A stretch of 64,000 nucleotides of DNA from Rhizaria sp. SCN 62-66 (taxonomy: Eukaryota; Rhizaria, unplaced), in contig MEDY01000157.1 of the NCBI GenBank assembly GCA_001724265.1, positions 42,589-106,588 of the forward strand, in the 5' to 3' direction. A model generated the notes under the pieces. It was not told where the DNA came from and did not search any database. It saw only the letters and a program-made list of their open reading frames with translations. This document shows, one piece after another, positions 1 through 13,100 of this stretch. Within the stretch, counting starts at the first letter, position 1; the number at the start of each line of letters is the position of its first letter. A program made the position numbers and the translations under genes.

Positions 1-1648
1 AGCAGCAGCGCGGCCTCCGCGCGCGCAAGCCCGTAGCCGGGGCCCGTAAAGCGCGCGAAGAGCGCGTCGGGCAGCGGCGGCAGCGAGGCGGCCTGGCCCT
101 CCACCCAGTCGCGTGCGAGCCGCAGCGGCGGCAGGTCCGGCTCGGGCAGGAAGCGGTAGTCGAGCAGGTCTTCCTTGGCGCGCAGGCGGGCCGTTTCGCC
201 CGACTTGGAGTCGAAGGAGCGGGTCTCACGGTCGACCGCCTCGCCGGCCTCGGTCAGAGTCGCCTGTCGAAAAGAAATTGAGAATGTGAACATGAGCGCT
301 TATAAGAAGGCGTTGCAATAGATATAATTTATATAAATAATCACAATTTGATATCTTCACACCAAGACTTAATCTTGCTTTCTAAAGCTAAGTTCTCCAT
401 AACGTGTCGTTAGACGGTTGTTAAAACCGACTGCGTTGTTTATAATTTACTTACCTGACGGTGGTATTCGTAGTTGATGGCGCGCGCAATGGCGCGCAGC
501 GAGTTCATGTTCTTGAGCTCCACGCGGCCGGTCATGGGGCCCACGGTCACCCCGCCCGTGCGGTCGGACGGGAACATCTCAGACGCACCACTGTTCTCAT
601 TCTCAGTCGATTTCACAGCAGCAGCGTTGCCGTTGCTCGCGGCCGTCTCCTCGGGGGTGTAGCGGCGGCGGACGGTGACGTTGATGTCGCAGCGCAGCGT
701 GCCGTCCTCCATGCTCGCGCCTGAGGCTCCCACGCAGCGCAGCAGCTGTTGGAGCGACCGGAGATACGCTACGGCCTCGTCCGCGCTGCGCATGTCGGGC
801 TCGGTGACGATCTCGAGCAGCGCGGAGCCGGCGCGGTTGAGGTCCACGTGGCTCAGCCCGGGCGCCACGTCGTGCAGCGACTTGCCAGAGTCCTGCTCCA
901 GCTGGATCCGCGCAATGCGCACACTCTTCCCCGTAGCAGCAACTGTCGCGGCCGTCGTGGAGTTTGCCTTCGCTTTGCCGTTGGCGTTGCCAGTGATCTG
1001 GGTCGGGGGGCAGATGCCCGTGGCGACCGCGAGCGCGGTGGCCGCGGGCGAGGGCGGGGGCAGGAAGGCGTCGACGGAGAGCGCGCCGCCGGTGACAATG
1101 GGCGCCAGCTGCTGCGTGATTTGGTATCCGAGCGGCATGTCGCAGTAGAAGTAGTGCTTGCGGTCAAAGAGTGTCGTCTCGGCCACGGTCCCGCCCAGCG
1201 CGAGCCCCGTCCTGGCGGCAGCCGCGACGCAGTGCGCGTTCAGCCTCGGGAGCGCGCCGGGAACAGCGGCGTCGAGCAGCGCAACGCACGAGTTGGGCGC
1301 GGCGTGAAACGAGGTGCTCGCGCTCGAGAAGAGCTTCGTGTTGGCCAGCACCTGTGCGTGCGTTTCGATGCCGATCCAGAGCTCGTACTTGGACCGGATA
1401 TCGCTTGTGTCAGCTGTCGGGGGCTGCTTCGCGAGGTGCGCGGTCGAAGCGGAGGCGGTAGGTGCATTATAACCCGTTTTGCGAGACGCAGGGGCCGGGG
1501 CGGCTGCGTCTGCTGTGGAGCTAGCCGCTGCTGCAGCAGCGGTGGCGTTTGTGCGACGCCCCGTGTTGCTGTGTGCCAGGACGGAAGTGCGGAAAAGTGT
1601 GGCGCAACGGGTGCGCGTGGCCGCGGCGAGGGACGGGCGCGAGAGCAT
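1..1648 (-). CDS. GATB: Mitochondrial aspartyl/glutamyl-tRNA(Asn/Gln) amidotransferase subunit B, 3' end outside window
   Basis: GatB is the tRNA-binding kinase subunit of the GatCAB amidotransferase, which converts Glu-tRNA(Gln) to Gln-tRNA(Gln) in mitochondria. Exon 1 runs from the ATG at 1648 to 455. A phase-0 intron (264-454, GTAAGT...ACAG) follows, and exon 2 (263 downward) leaves the window at base 1. The first ~75 residues are Arg/Ser/Ala-rich and resemble a transit peptide. Family motifs then appear in order: WIGIETHAQ, DRKHYFYCDMPLGYQI, DLNRAGSALLEIVTEPD, GTLRCDINV, VELKNMNSL, and in exon 2 ETRSFDSKSGET and DYRFLPEPDLPPL. Low-complexity inserts interrupt the core. It diverges from the PEX13-like gene across a ~370 bp spacer. 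The C-terminal YqeY-like tail is not visible. Confidence 0.93.
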
Positions 1649-2020
1649 TGCGGATGCTTGCGAGTGCGTTTGTACGCCGCTGTATAGTGACTTACCAAGC
1701 GATTGTTGCGTGGAGTGCCGGCTTGAACACAGAACTTTAACAAAGAGGTTCGAGACCTATACAAAGGCACGCCAATGTTTAAAGAAGAAAACAGTAAGTA
1801 TATGCAAGGAAATATCGCGAAAACGCAACAGTGTTGCTATCAACGGAAGCTGTGGGTCATGAGAGATGTGCTTCGAAATGTTAGATGAGGGAGACTGGTC
1901 GGACCGAAAAACTCAAACGCGGGTCGCCCATCGTCGATCGATGAACATGTGGTGGGCCTCAAAACGTGTCTTTTTTGACACTTAACGCGACATTGACGTC
2001 ATCTCATTTGCAGATCAAAC
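1649..2020. promoter_or_regulatory. Divergent intergenic region between GATB and the PEX13-like gene
   Basis: The spacer between two divergently transcribed genes must hold both 5' UTRs and promoters. I see no coding potential. The string GGACCGAAAAA at 1901-1911 recurs in the spacer upstream of SmD1 at 29320-29330. No TATA box stands out. Confidence 0.5.
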
Positions 2021-3600
2021 ATGTCTGCCGATTCACCAAATCGTACGTATTCAATTTTGCTATCTAACGTTGCATCACCCTTATGTACCCGCTTTTCATG
2101 GCTGACCTCGCTTGGTTTCACCTTACGCCCTTCTCATGCCCCACTTTCCCCTGCTTTGTCGTCTCTATAGCGTCTCGCCAACGGCCCTGGGAGCGTTCCC
2201 AAACAATATTGACTAACTCTACGGCTAAGACTCGAGTCTTAGTTCCCTCCGGTGTCGCCGCTGCCACCTACGGCCCCCTCCCGCCCTCCGCCGCCACCGC
2301 CGCCGCAATCGCATCCAGCTCGACCCAGTCCGCCTCTAGCTCCAGCTCCAGCTCGAGTTTGGGTTCCGGCTCCGGTCTCGGCGCTGTCTCCTCGGCCAAG
2401 GGTGCATTTGTGGCGGCGATGCCGACGCATCTCTACAGCGACACCTTGCAGACCTCTGTCGACATCGCCCCCGTCAAGCCGGCACCTTTGACCAACAACA
2501 ACAACGGCAGCAACGGCGGCGGCAACAGCTACATGTACGACTCGGCCTCTGCGTCCTGCCCGTCATCGGCGCTGACGGACGCCTCCAGCTCTGCTCCGAG
2601 CAGTTTTCCGCTGATCGCCAACCCCGCCACGGGTGCCGGCCTAGTGTCTCCGCTAGCGCCCTTCAGCCCCAACTCTACCGCGAGCTCCGCCTCCGCGACC
2701 GCGGCTATCGGCGGCGCCGCGGGCGCGGGCTCGGTGCCGCTATCCTCGCTGCTCCCGGCACCGCCGCTGCCGCTGGCGCGCGCGCAGGCTACGGCGCACG
2801 CGCTGCAGCTCGTGCTGGGCTCGGCCTCGACGGCGCTGGCCAACGCGCTCACGGTCATCCACCAGGCCCTCACGCTGCAGACAGAGGTGACGGCGCTGCT
2901 GCGCTCGCTGTTCGTCGTCAGGGCCGCCGTTGCCGTCATTACCACGGCGGCGCGGCTTCTGCGGCGGCTGCTGCGCGGCATCGGCGCCGCCACGGGTGCT
3001 CTCTTGGGCATCGATAGTCGCACTGCGCAGTACTTGACATCATCTTCATCGTCAGCGTCGTCTAAAGGTGCATTTGAGAGCGCGTGGTCGGCCGCGAACA
3101 AGCTAAGCCGCCACTCGAGCCCTTACAGCACTGCGCAACTGCCGTACGGCCCCGCCGGCACTTACATGGGCGCTGCGGCTTCCACTTACACCGGCGGTGC
3201 GCACGGTCACTTGGCGCGGCGCTCCGGGCTGCGGGGGCTGGTGACCGTGGGCGGCGCCGTGAAGGCGGTGGCGGCTGCGGCGGTGGTCTGGGGCTGCGTC
3301 TACGGCTGGTCGTGGCCCTCGAACCCCGGCAGCAACAACAACAACAACAGCAACAGCACTGCCGGGAGCTGTCACTTGTCTAACAGCAACGGTAGCGCAC
3401 ACGCTCTGACTCAGGCGAGCACTGACGCATCGACTACTGCGACTGCGAGTCTTCATATCAATGCTAGTAATGCGAGTCAGTCGAGTGCGACTGCGAGCGT
3501 TACCAATTTTATCAGCAAGAGTAACAGTGGAGTCTTAGAGAGTGCTTGGCAAACGTCCGTTGTGAACAACAATGGCAATAAGCAGCAACATCCGAAGTAA
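2021..3600 (+). CDS. PEX13: Putative peroxin-13-like membrane protein without an SH3 domain
   Basis: Two exons: a 22-nt first coding exon (2021-2042), an intron at 2043-2170 (GTACGT...ATAG), then 2171-3600 ending TAA. The spliced protein is 483 residues and the junction is exactly in frame. The N-terminus reads MSADSPN-P-SRQRPWERS, like the 'KPWE' start of PEX13, the docking factor of peroxisomal matrix import. After a Ser/Ala-rich spacer comes a helical block (about residues 205-300) with repeated hydrophobic heptads, LLRSLFVVRAAVAVITTAARLLRRLLRG, given here only as a summary of its pattern: aliphatic with basic LLRR steps. A second membrane-like segment lies near residues 380-400 (VKAVAAAAVVWGCVYGW). 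The tail is Asn/Ser-rich. No SH3 domain is present, as in plant and trypanosome PEX13. The family call rests on layout and one short motif, so it is tentative; another membrane protein is possible. Confidence 0.4.
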
Positions 3601-4168
3601 GCGCAGCCATGTCTGTCGCCACACTTTGTTATGACGCTCAACTGGCTACCTGCCTGTTTTATCTGTCGTTCATGATTGTGATCCAGAGACAAGATTTTAC
3701 TTAATTTAAATGTTGCATTTCATTGCGAAAGTGTCGCAGAGATGGATGAAAAACATGTTTACATAGAAGATTCATTAATATTTAATACATATTTATCAAC
3801 TCATCTTGAATACGTGTTATATAGTACTCCTTGTGCGTGCTAGTGTGAATGCTGCGTCAATTCATGTGGTATGCACTGTATGTGGCTTGAGCTAGCTCTA
3901 CACAGCAACAAAAATAGACAACCGACTGCTATGGCGCTTTATCAATATCTCCTTCAAAGAACCGTTATGTAACCCACGCACACCACATGATATTTTCGAC
4001 GGCAGAGAAAATGTATTATTTCAATAATGTTGTGATTGTTTCTCATCTTGTCCCTCTATTTCGTAATATGAACATGCCAGTTCGTTACTCCTCCAAACTT
4101 GACCTTTCCTCCTTCCCACAGCCACCTAGCCAGCCGCGGAGTCTGTTTCTTCCTGCGTGCTTTATTAT
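3601..4168. other. Intergenic spacer, AT-rich
   Basis: This is 568 bp between two plus-strand genes, holding the 3' end of the PEX13-like transcript and the promoter of the next gene. It is AT-rich, and I see no credible ORF, RNA gene or repeat in it. Confidence 0.5.
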
Positions 4169-7100
4169 ATGAGTGCCCCCGGTTACATTCTTCCAGGCAT
4201 GACTTCTTTGGTCTCATCCGACGTAGTTCTGACCCCCGGTTTGAACCCGAAGCCAGGCTACTTTCAACACCCTCGCTCCGTGTCATTCCCCACTCCCATC
4301 CCACCACCCGCGGCCCCCGTTGGCGGTCCTGGCGCTGACTCGTCCCGCGACCCCTCAGCCACGCTTTCCGCGGACGTGTACGTTGCGCCCAATTCCGCGC
4401 TCGTGCTCGGCTCACGGCCAATGACGTCTCACGGCGCCGGCAGCGGCCGCAGCGCCGCTGCGTCAACCAACGCTGCTCCTAGCGGCGCCAGCGCGTTTGT
4501 CCCGGGCCCCGCGCACAGGATTCAGGCGTGCGGGTTCACCCGGCCCCTGACCGCGCGCACGGCGACTGCTACAAAGGGCGAGCAGGCGCTCAAGGCGTCC
4601 TACAACTCTCTCGCCCCTCCGCAGACCAATAACAACCACTTCCATCCCCACGTAAGCGCTATCCCTGCTGCAAGCACTGGATCCCACGGTGTTGCGAGTG
4701 GCACGGGTACCGCCGGCTTTAGTGGCTTGGCCCACGCGTCACCGCTAGTTGCAGCGGGCGCCTTTGGCCCGCCCAAGCCCGCCACGCAGCGCCATAGTAC
4801 CGAGCCGGGCGGCAGCATCAGCGCTGCCGCTCACAATAGCAATAGTGCGTCCCACAGCAGCTCACAGTCTCTGTCTGCGATGTACCCGTACTCTTCCAGC
4901 AGTACGAACGCAGCAGCGACCAGCTCGTTTGCGCAGACGGCGCGGGCCGTCTCGGAGGCGCATCACACGGTGTTGGCCGCGGCAGGCGTGAACCTGCGCG
5001 GCAACGCGGGCGCTCCCGTGAGTAGCGCTCCTGTGCCTAGCAACAGCTCAAGCGATGTTGGCACCGTGTTTGTGAGCTCGCAGTCACTAACGCACTACCC
5101 TTCTGGAGGCGCGTACAATGCCCCAGCTTCCCCCAACAAAGTCAGCGTCCATGCGGCGAGTGCGAAACTCGCCAGCTACACCCCGGGCGCTCTGGCCCGC
5201 CCCCACACCGCGAACGCGAGCGGACCGGAGACGGCAGCGCTGCTGTCAGAACTAGCACTGGCTTCGCCGTTTGCAGCGCTGCCAGCACACCCACTCTCTG
5301 CCACATTCGCCTCAGCAACAAACAATAGTAACTGCAACATTGCGGGCTTTGGAGACACTGCTCCTCAGCAGCAGCAACGCAATCTGTCTCAGTCTCAGTC
5401 GCTGTCGCGGCCGCGGACAACAACTTCTGCCGCCGGCACTCGTTACTTCAACCATAACAACAGCAAGATGCCCACTGCGAACGCTGATAAAACCAGCAGC
5501 ACTGCACTGTCTCGGCCTCAGACGACTGGCCTCGGCAGCAGTCGCCTCGCCGGGACTACGACTGCAGCATCCGAGGCCAAGACTGCGAATAAGCCGGGCG
5601 GTGCGACTGTGGGCGAGTCCGCCCTTCGCCTGGGCCTCGGCGTCCCCTCGTTCTCCTGCAGCGGCCCCGCGGGCCTGCTCATCGACGCGGCCGAGTCCGC
5701 CGGGTTGAGCACCGGGATGCTGCTGTCGTCGTACCTCAGGGGGGCGGACGGAAGTCAAGCCGCTAACGATCCGGAACGCGAGGGACACCACTTAGACCCG
5801 GTCGATGTAAGTACCCCCTTAGAGGGCGCGAGCACCATCCGCGAGCCCGACGTCGCTGCGACCACGCCGAGCAACGGCGCCAACGGCTCTGCAGCCGCCG
5901 CTGCCGCTGCGCACAGTCACCTGTTCCCGCTCTCCGCTGCTGCTGTGGCCGCTTCCGTCACTGCGCCCTATCGCCCGCTGTCGCATGCGAACCACCACAA
6001 ACGCTTTTTCACGCACACGTACAACAACACGAACAACACAAACGTCTTCAATCCCAGCGATAGTGGTATCAACGACGCGACTGCGCCCAGCCAGTCTGCG
6101 GCCGCTGGCCTCGTGCTTTCCGCCCACGGCCACGCCGTCCGCGCGCCCCGCTACCCCTCGGCCGCCGCGGCCAACGCCGCCGCCGCCGCGGCCTCCTCCG
6201 CCGCCGCCACTGCGAGCCTGCTACTGACGCCCGCGCCCGCGGCCGTGGCGAGAGCGCCGGCAGGGCTCTCGGTCTCCGGCGCCGGACGCAGCGGCGGCGC
6301 TGGCCTGGGCGGGCAGCAGTCGCTTGCAAGCGAACTATCGCTGTCGATCGCGATGCTCCACGCTCTCCTGGGCAAGTCTGACCCCAGTTTGACTGCAGCG
6401 GCGTCTACACCCGCGTTGACGGCGCCGCTAGCGAGCTCGCTCTCGGGATTTGTGTCTCCGTTGCTTGCGTTGGAGGCCCAGTTGAGCGAGATCCTTGACT
6501 CGGACGTGCGTTCGCGCGAGATTTCGGCGCGCGTGCAGTCGTTTGCGCACGCCACAGGCCAGGGCAGCGAGACTGTGCTGGCTAATCTGGTCACAAAGTT
6601 CAGTCAATACTACAACAAACACTTCTCGACTCACAACAGCACGAACACAAGCAAGCCCGGACCTATCACCCATGGAGCTACTGCTGAGCAGAAGCAGCAG
6701 TCTGACCAAGAGGGCAAGAGCAGCAGCGACCGCGACAACAGCACTGTCCTGACTGTTCACAGTGACCCGGCTAATGCGACCAAACCGGTTCCGCCCCCGA
6801 TACCCCCGCCGGCGCCGTCGACGTTCCACACCATGGCGCTGGCCTGCCTTGCCGCGCCCGCCGTCGCCGCCCTGCGCGCCCACCTGCCGCCCGCCCACAG
6901 CCGCCGGCTCCTCGGCCTCTGGCGGCGCGTGCTGCGCGGTGTGTTTTGCGTCGGCAGCGACCGGGCGCTGCGGTGGGCGCTGGCCGAGTCCGCCGCCACG
7001 GCCGCCGCGGTCGCTGCGGCGGGCAGGGCGACTGTGGGCAGCGGTAAGGGAGGCTACGGCGGCGGCGGCGGCGGCGGCGCGGCGACGAATGCGGCGGCGG

Positions 7101-10100
7101 CGGTGGCGACTGAGGCGGTCGCAACCGCCGTTGCCGAGGCTGGCCACGTGCTGCTCGAGAGCGTTGGCCGCCTCAGTGACCATAGCAGCAGCAAGGGCCG
7201 CGTTGATGCTCATAATGAAGACGGAGACAACGCCGATGGTGACGGTGATGGCAAGGATAACAACGATGACGATCAAAGTGATGTGGAGGACTTCAAGGCC
7301 GAAGTTTGCGTTGTTCCGCGTGCAACCATTGTGCATTCGCTGCTCGCAAAACTCTTTCCCCAGTCACTCTCCAACAACCACAGCGCTGACAGTGACGACG
7401 AGAGCTTTGGCGGTAGCAGCTGCGACAACACCAGCGCGTTGTCGCTGCACACCGCGCGCTCGCTCTCTGTGCCGGCCCGCGCCCGCCTCGCTGCAGCACT
7501 CCCGGCCGCCGCGCTCACGCAGGCCGCGATTTTCCGCTCCTGGCTGGCGCTTACCCGCCTCGCTCGCCGCCGCCGCCGCGCAGTGGCGACGCTGCACCCG
7601 CGGCCTGCGCTGCGGCGCTCCGTGCAGTCTGCCTTCGCGCTGTGGCGCCGCGAGACGCAGCGCGCGCGCACGCTGCGCGGCCTGACTTCAGAGCTCGCGG
7701 GGCTCGCCAGAGGGGTCGCGGCCGAGGCGGCAGAGCTGGCGGCCAAGGAGCACGAGAACGACATGCTGTCACAGCAGCTGCTCGGGCTGCAGCGGGAGGT
7801 CGCGGCCACGCAGCGGCGTCTGCTTGAGGCCGCCGACCAGAAGGACGTCTTCACCGACGAGGCCGTCGCGGCGGTGCTCGCCACCACGACGGCGACGGTG
7901 CTCTTGGCGCTCGAGGTGCCCGTCGCTGTGGACGTGCACGCTCTGGCGCCCGCCTTCGCGACGCACGTTGACCCGGCGGCCGTCACTGACCGCATTCTGG
8001 CAGAGCTTCCACTGCTCAGTGCATCGGCGCACGCAAACATTGGCAACAACACTGCAGGTCCCGCGTCAAGCACCAACGGGGCTGCGGGTAGCCAGAGCGT
8101 CAGTATGAGTGTGCGTGATCGTTTGTTGGTCAAACTTGCGCAGCGCCACAGCGACGAAGAGCAAACTGAGCTCTCTTGCGCTGCCACTGTTCTGCGTATG
8201 CCGTTGCCGCGGCTGCTGGGCTCTTGGTTAGCGACGATCGCCGACGCTGTCGCTCGCAGCTCCACGTCATCATCCACAGCCACTTTCTCGATGGCATCGC
8301 AACAGCAGCAGCAGCAGGCTAAGATGTCCAAATCAAACGCTGGCCCTAGCTCGGGCCCCAGCCCCGCGATCACCGGCGGCGTGTGCTTTGACGCCCCCGT
8401 CGGCCATGTATCGGCCTGGGCCAGCGCGCGCGCGCCCCCAAGCCACAGCGCAACGCGCGCGGGTGCCGCGGCAACGACCACGGGCGCGTCCGCGGCGCAC
8501 GCTGCCGCCGTCGCGGCCGCAGCGGCCCGCGGCGCTGTCGCAGTCACTCAGGTCTCGCTCACTGGCTCCAGCAACAGCAGTGCAAGCGCCGCCTCTGCAA
8601 CGAGCGCGAGTGTGGGTGGCACTGGCGAAGCTGCGGCGGCTGCGGCGTGGGCAGGACTCAGTCCGCTGGAGCTCGCTGGCGCTGTCAGCGACGGCTGGCT
8701 GTACCTCTGCATTCTCCGCCTTCTGTGCCCCCCGTCACTGACTACGAACAGCGGCAGCACTGGTGCAGGCAACATGGCCGGTCTCAGTAGCAGTTATGGT
8801 GGTGCCGCTGCGAGCGCGAGTGGCAACGCTGTGGACAGGGATCGCGCACGTATCGCGGCCGTGCTGTCTGCGATGAACAGCCTCGGCGTGCCGTTGCCCT
8901 GGGCTTCGGTCGACGCCTTCATTGCGGACGCGGTGGCTATCGACCGCGTTTCGCCCGTGGGCCGCGGCCGGGGCAGCGGCGGGCTCAGCGGCAGCGGGCT
9001 AAGCGGCCGCGGTGGCAAGGGGACGCGCGGCGGCGGTGTGAGCGGCAGCTTGTTTTACCCGTCGACGATTAGCCCGTACACCAGCAGCACCGGCGCGGGC
9101 GGCAGCAGCCAGTACAGCAGCACCAGCGCCGGGATCGGCGGCGGCGCGCACAGCTACGGCGGCTACCACACGTTCGACAAGACCGCAGCGTACCTTTCCG
9201 GCGGTAAGCCGAAGCGCAACCACAACGGCGGCGGCGGCGACAACTACGATGATGAGACCGACAACGACGAGGGCGCGATGAACAGCGAGGACGAGGACGA
9301 ATACCAGGACAACGACGACGACGACGCCAACGACCAGGACGCGTTTTTGCGCTCTGTCACCGATCCCAAGGGTGCGCTGACGCCGAGCAGCGGCGGCGCC
9401 GCCTCTGCTCACGGGTTTAAAGGGGGCATGAAGACGCACTCGCTCGCGCTGAGCCTCGAGGTAAGCGCTAACGCTCGCGGTGGCTCTAAGGGTTCCGCTT
9501 CAGCTAAGTCGGCTAAGGGCAAGTCTAAGGGCGCTGCGAATGCTAGCGCAAACGCCTCAACTAGCTTTGGGGGCGACAACAGTGCAACCGCCATTGCAAG
9601 CACTTATCTCAACAATCTCCACAACAACGGCAGTATGAACTCGCCCACTGCCGGCAACAGCAGCGCCAGCTGGCTGTCCCCATCCGAGGGCAAGGCTGCC
9701 GCGGCGCACTCGGCGATGCTGCGGCATTTTTCGGTCCTATGCTCGCTGTTCTCGCTCTTCCCTTCTATGCCCAACCATCTCTCACAGTCGCAACTGCAGT
9801 CGGGCAGCGGCAGTGCCAGCGGCAGTCGCCGCGGTAGCATCGCCGGCGCTGCTGCTGGCTCGAGCTTCACTGGCAGTGCCGGCGGCAGTCTCGGTGTGGG
9901 CGTGCCGACGGTGTCGTATTGCCTCAGCACCGCTGCCCACGGTCACCCCGCACACGGTCACTCCCGCACTAACAGCGACGTTGACACTGGCGCCGGGCCG
10001 AGCCCGAGCCCGACTGGCGCCAGCGCTGGCGGCAACGCCCCTGCGTGCCCGCTCACGGTCACCGTGTGTGCGCCCCACTCGACGTCGATCATGGTCACCA

Positions 10101-13100
10101 CGAGCTCGCAAAACACAGTGAGCCCCGGTAGAAACAACAGTGTGCAGACTGCGTGCCTGAACGCGCTGGTGACGTTGTGGCAACTTGAAAAGGAATTTGC
10201 GTCTTGGGTCACCCACGACGGACGTCTGAACGGCGCTCTGCCCACCGCACTGTACAACGACAACACTGAGCAGGCGCAGTCACCGTTGGCGACGGCCACG
10301 ACTGCGTTGGAGAGTTACACCAGCGCTCTTGCTGGCCCATTGGGGCCGCTGACGAGTTCTTTCTTGCCTTCATTACTTGCTGACCTTGACGACAACAAGC
10401 ACTCCGACGGATCCAAGGGCTTTGTCGCCGAGAAGGCTTTGAGCATCAACAACATGAATGCGACCAGTGGTGCTGCAAACAGTGCGAATAACCCCGCTAC
10501 CCCCGTCACCGCGGTTGCCTCGTTCCCCGTCTGGCTGCGCGGCCGCAAGGCCGCTCTGGCGCGCGCGCTTCCTGCCCTTGCTCTCAACAACACGAGCGCG
10601 AACACGACTGCTAACAACGCAGCTGCGACTGCCGCGAGCGCTGCTGTTGTTGCTTCCGCTGTCGCTGCTGCTAGCTGCACTGTTGCCCCGCCGACCGGCC
10701 TTATCTTAGCATTCCCGGACAACAGCAACGCCAACAATAGCAACACCTCGAGCTCAAGTGGTGCTAAGTCGGCTTCTTCGGGATCACAGTCTCCTTCCGC
10801 TGCTCACGGTCAGTCCTCGCTTCCCTCCGGCGCAGTCCCCTTACCCGTCCCAAATACCCCTTACAATCTCAGTGCCCCCTCGCAGTCCCCCGCTGCGCAC
10901 ACGGTGCCGCCGCAGTGGCTCTCCCGGCTCTGGGCTTGCCTGGTCGCCATCGACGTCACGGTGCACCGCGCGCGGCGCCGCTACAGCGCCCAGTGCGCGC
11001 TGCTCGACCGCGTACAGGCCGCGCACCGCACCATCCTCACGCAGCTCGCGCTTTCCGCGTCGCTCAACAGCGGCAACGCCAGCGGGCTCGGCGGCGGCAA
11101 CGGTGCGAACGCCGCGGCGGGCGCGGCGCTGGGCATGCCTCTGTCGACCGCGGCCGAGAAGTTCGCCTTCGAGCTGCCCCCGATGACAAGCACCGCGCAC
11201 GGCCACTTCAGCTCCACAGGCACCGGCGCCTCCGCCGCCGCCGCCAGCGTCAGCGGCGCCCTGGCCGGCGGCGTGTCGCGCGCGCGCTGTCTGTCGCAGG
11301 TGCCGGCGCGCTCGCTAGCGGCGTGGCCGCCGCTGCGCACGCTGCCGCTGTCGCGCGTGCTCGACCTCGTGCAGTCGTCCCCCAAGCCCGCGGTCGACCT
11401 CGCGAGGTACGATCTGACTTCATTATTCCGATGTGATTTGAGATCGATTATGTGTTTACTGTGTATAATTTCTTTCGAAACGTATTCTCTACTATTCTCA
11501 CTTTTGTCGTTTGGTTGTTTTCACTTTGCTTGCGTACTGTAGGTTATCATCCGTTGCTGGTAGGTTTGCGAGTGTGCTTTCTGAAGTCTACTGGGGCTAC
11601 GTAGCCAAGGGCTGGGAGCGTGTCATCCTTGCTGCCAACAACCCTAATGGGGGCAACAATGGCATGAACGCTCTCAACAACAGCAACAGCGGTAGCCCAT
11701 ATCAATTGACGCATAGCAACAGCGTTGGCGTTGGCGTCAGCGCATTCCACATCCCGCCGAGTACCATTGTCCAGGCAGCTACGATCGCTCCCAACAGCAA
11801 CAACTCGACCGCCAGCGCTCACGGCAGTAGCAGCCTGAACAAGGTTAGGTTTGGCCTGCCCTACGAAGGGCTGCTAGCGCTTGCTGTTGACGCGCGTATC
11901 ATCAAGCAGCAACATGCGTTCGGGGGCTTGACTTCGAGCAGCACCAACAGTAACACCTTCGCTCAGTCCACGCTGTTCGCGTCCACTTTTGGCAGCAATC
12001 GCAACGCCCTCAACGCCGCTGCTGTCGGTGGTGGCAACATAATGAGCACTGTTACTGGCGGCGTTGTCGGCAGTGTTTGCGGCGTCGGCGGCGCCTTGCC
12101 CACTCCGACCAACGACGGATCGCTCTCGCCCTTCGTCATCACTCAAGCTGCCGCGAACAACACCAGCAACAACAACGCAAACGGCAGCGCGCCTCTGAGT
12201 CCGACTGCAGGCCACGCCACCAGCGGCGGCGGTCTCTCCGCGCGGGGCGGCAGCGCCAACGGGGCCGCGAGCCCCCGTTCGGTCCGCTTCAACCTCGGCA
12301 ACAATAGCAGTGCGGCGAACACTCCCAGCAAGAAACCGCAGCAGCATCACCTCCAGCAGCAACTGCATCAACAGGCTGGCGCGTTCCGGCCGTCGTCCCC
12401 AGCAGCGGCAGCGTCTCCGTTCTCGTTCGCGAGCTTCGCGGACCCCACGCCGGCGGCCGCGGCCCCCGCAATTGACGTGACACTCTTGCCGCACGTGTTC
12501 TCGGCCGTCGACCCCACCCTCGCTCCGTCGTCGTCCTCCAAATACGCGCAGCAGAATCTCAGCGCCCCTTACAGCATCCCCTTGGATGGCACCCCGTTCT
12601 CGTACGACTCGCTCCCGCAACTCTCCTTCATCGCCTTTGTCGAGGGCCTGATTCGCCTCGCCTGCGCACTGCGGCCGTGGGTCGCCTTCGGCACCCGCGG
12701 CCCCTCTGCGGCTGCGGCTGCCCAGGCCAACGGCAGCGGCAACGGCCAGTACCCGGAACCGCTGGCCTCGGTCCGCCCCGGCTCTGGCCTCGGCGACGTC
12801 TCTTACAGCAGCGGCAACGGCAGCGGATACAGCGTTTCGGGCGAGAACAGCGGCGGCGCGGTGCTGGCGACTGGCGTCGCGGAGGCCTTCTTCGCGTTCC
12901 TGTCGACTGACCTGCTGCCCCGGGCGACGCGGCTCAGCTCGCGGGCCCTCACCGCGGCCACCGCGGCGCCCGCCGTGGCCGCAGTGCTGGGCGGCAGCCA
13001 GCAGGCGACAGTGGGCAGCGTGTTCGAGACCGCGGCCGAGTCGGCGCGGATCCAGATCTCGCCCACCAGCTACAATGACATCAGCAACAACAGCAACTGG

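Noticed and set aside
1746-1758. A GGTTCGAGACC string resembling a tRNA B box
   Set aside because: No matching A box, acceptor stem or cloverleaf can be drawn around it.
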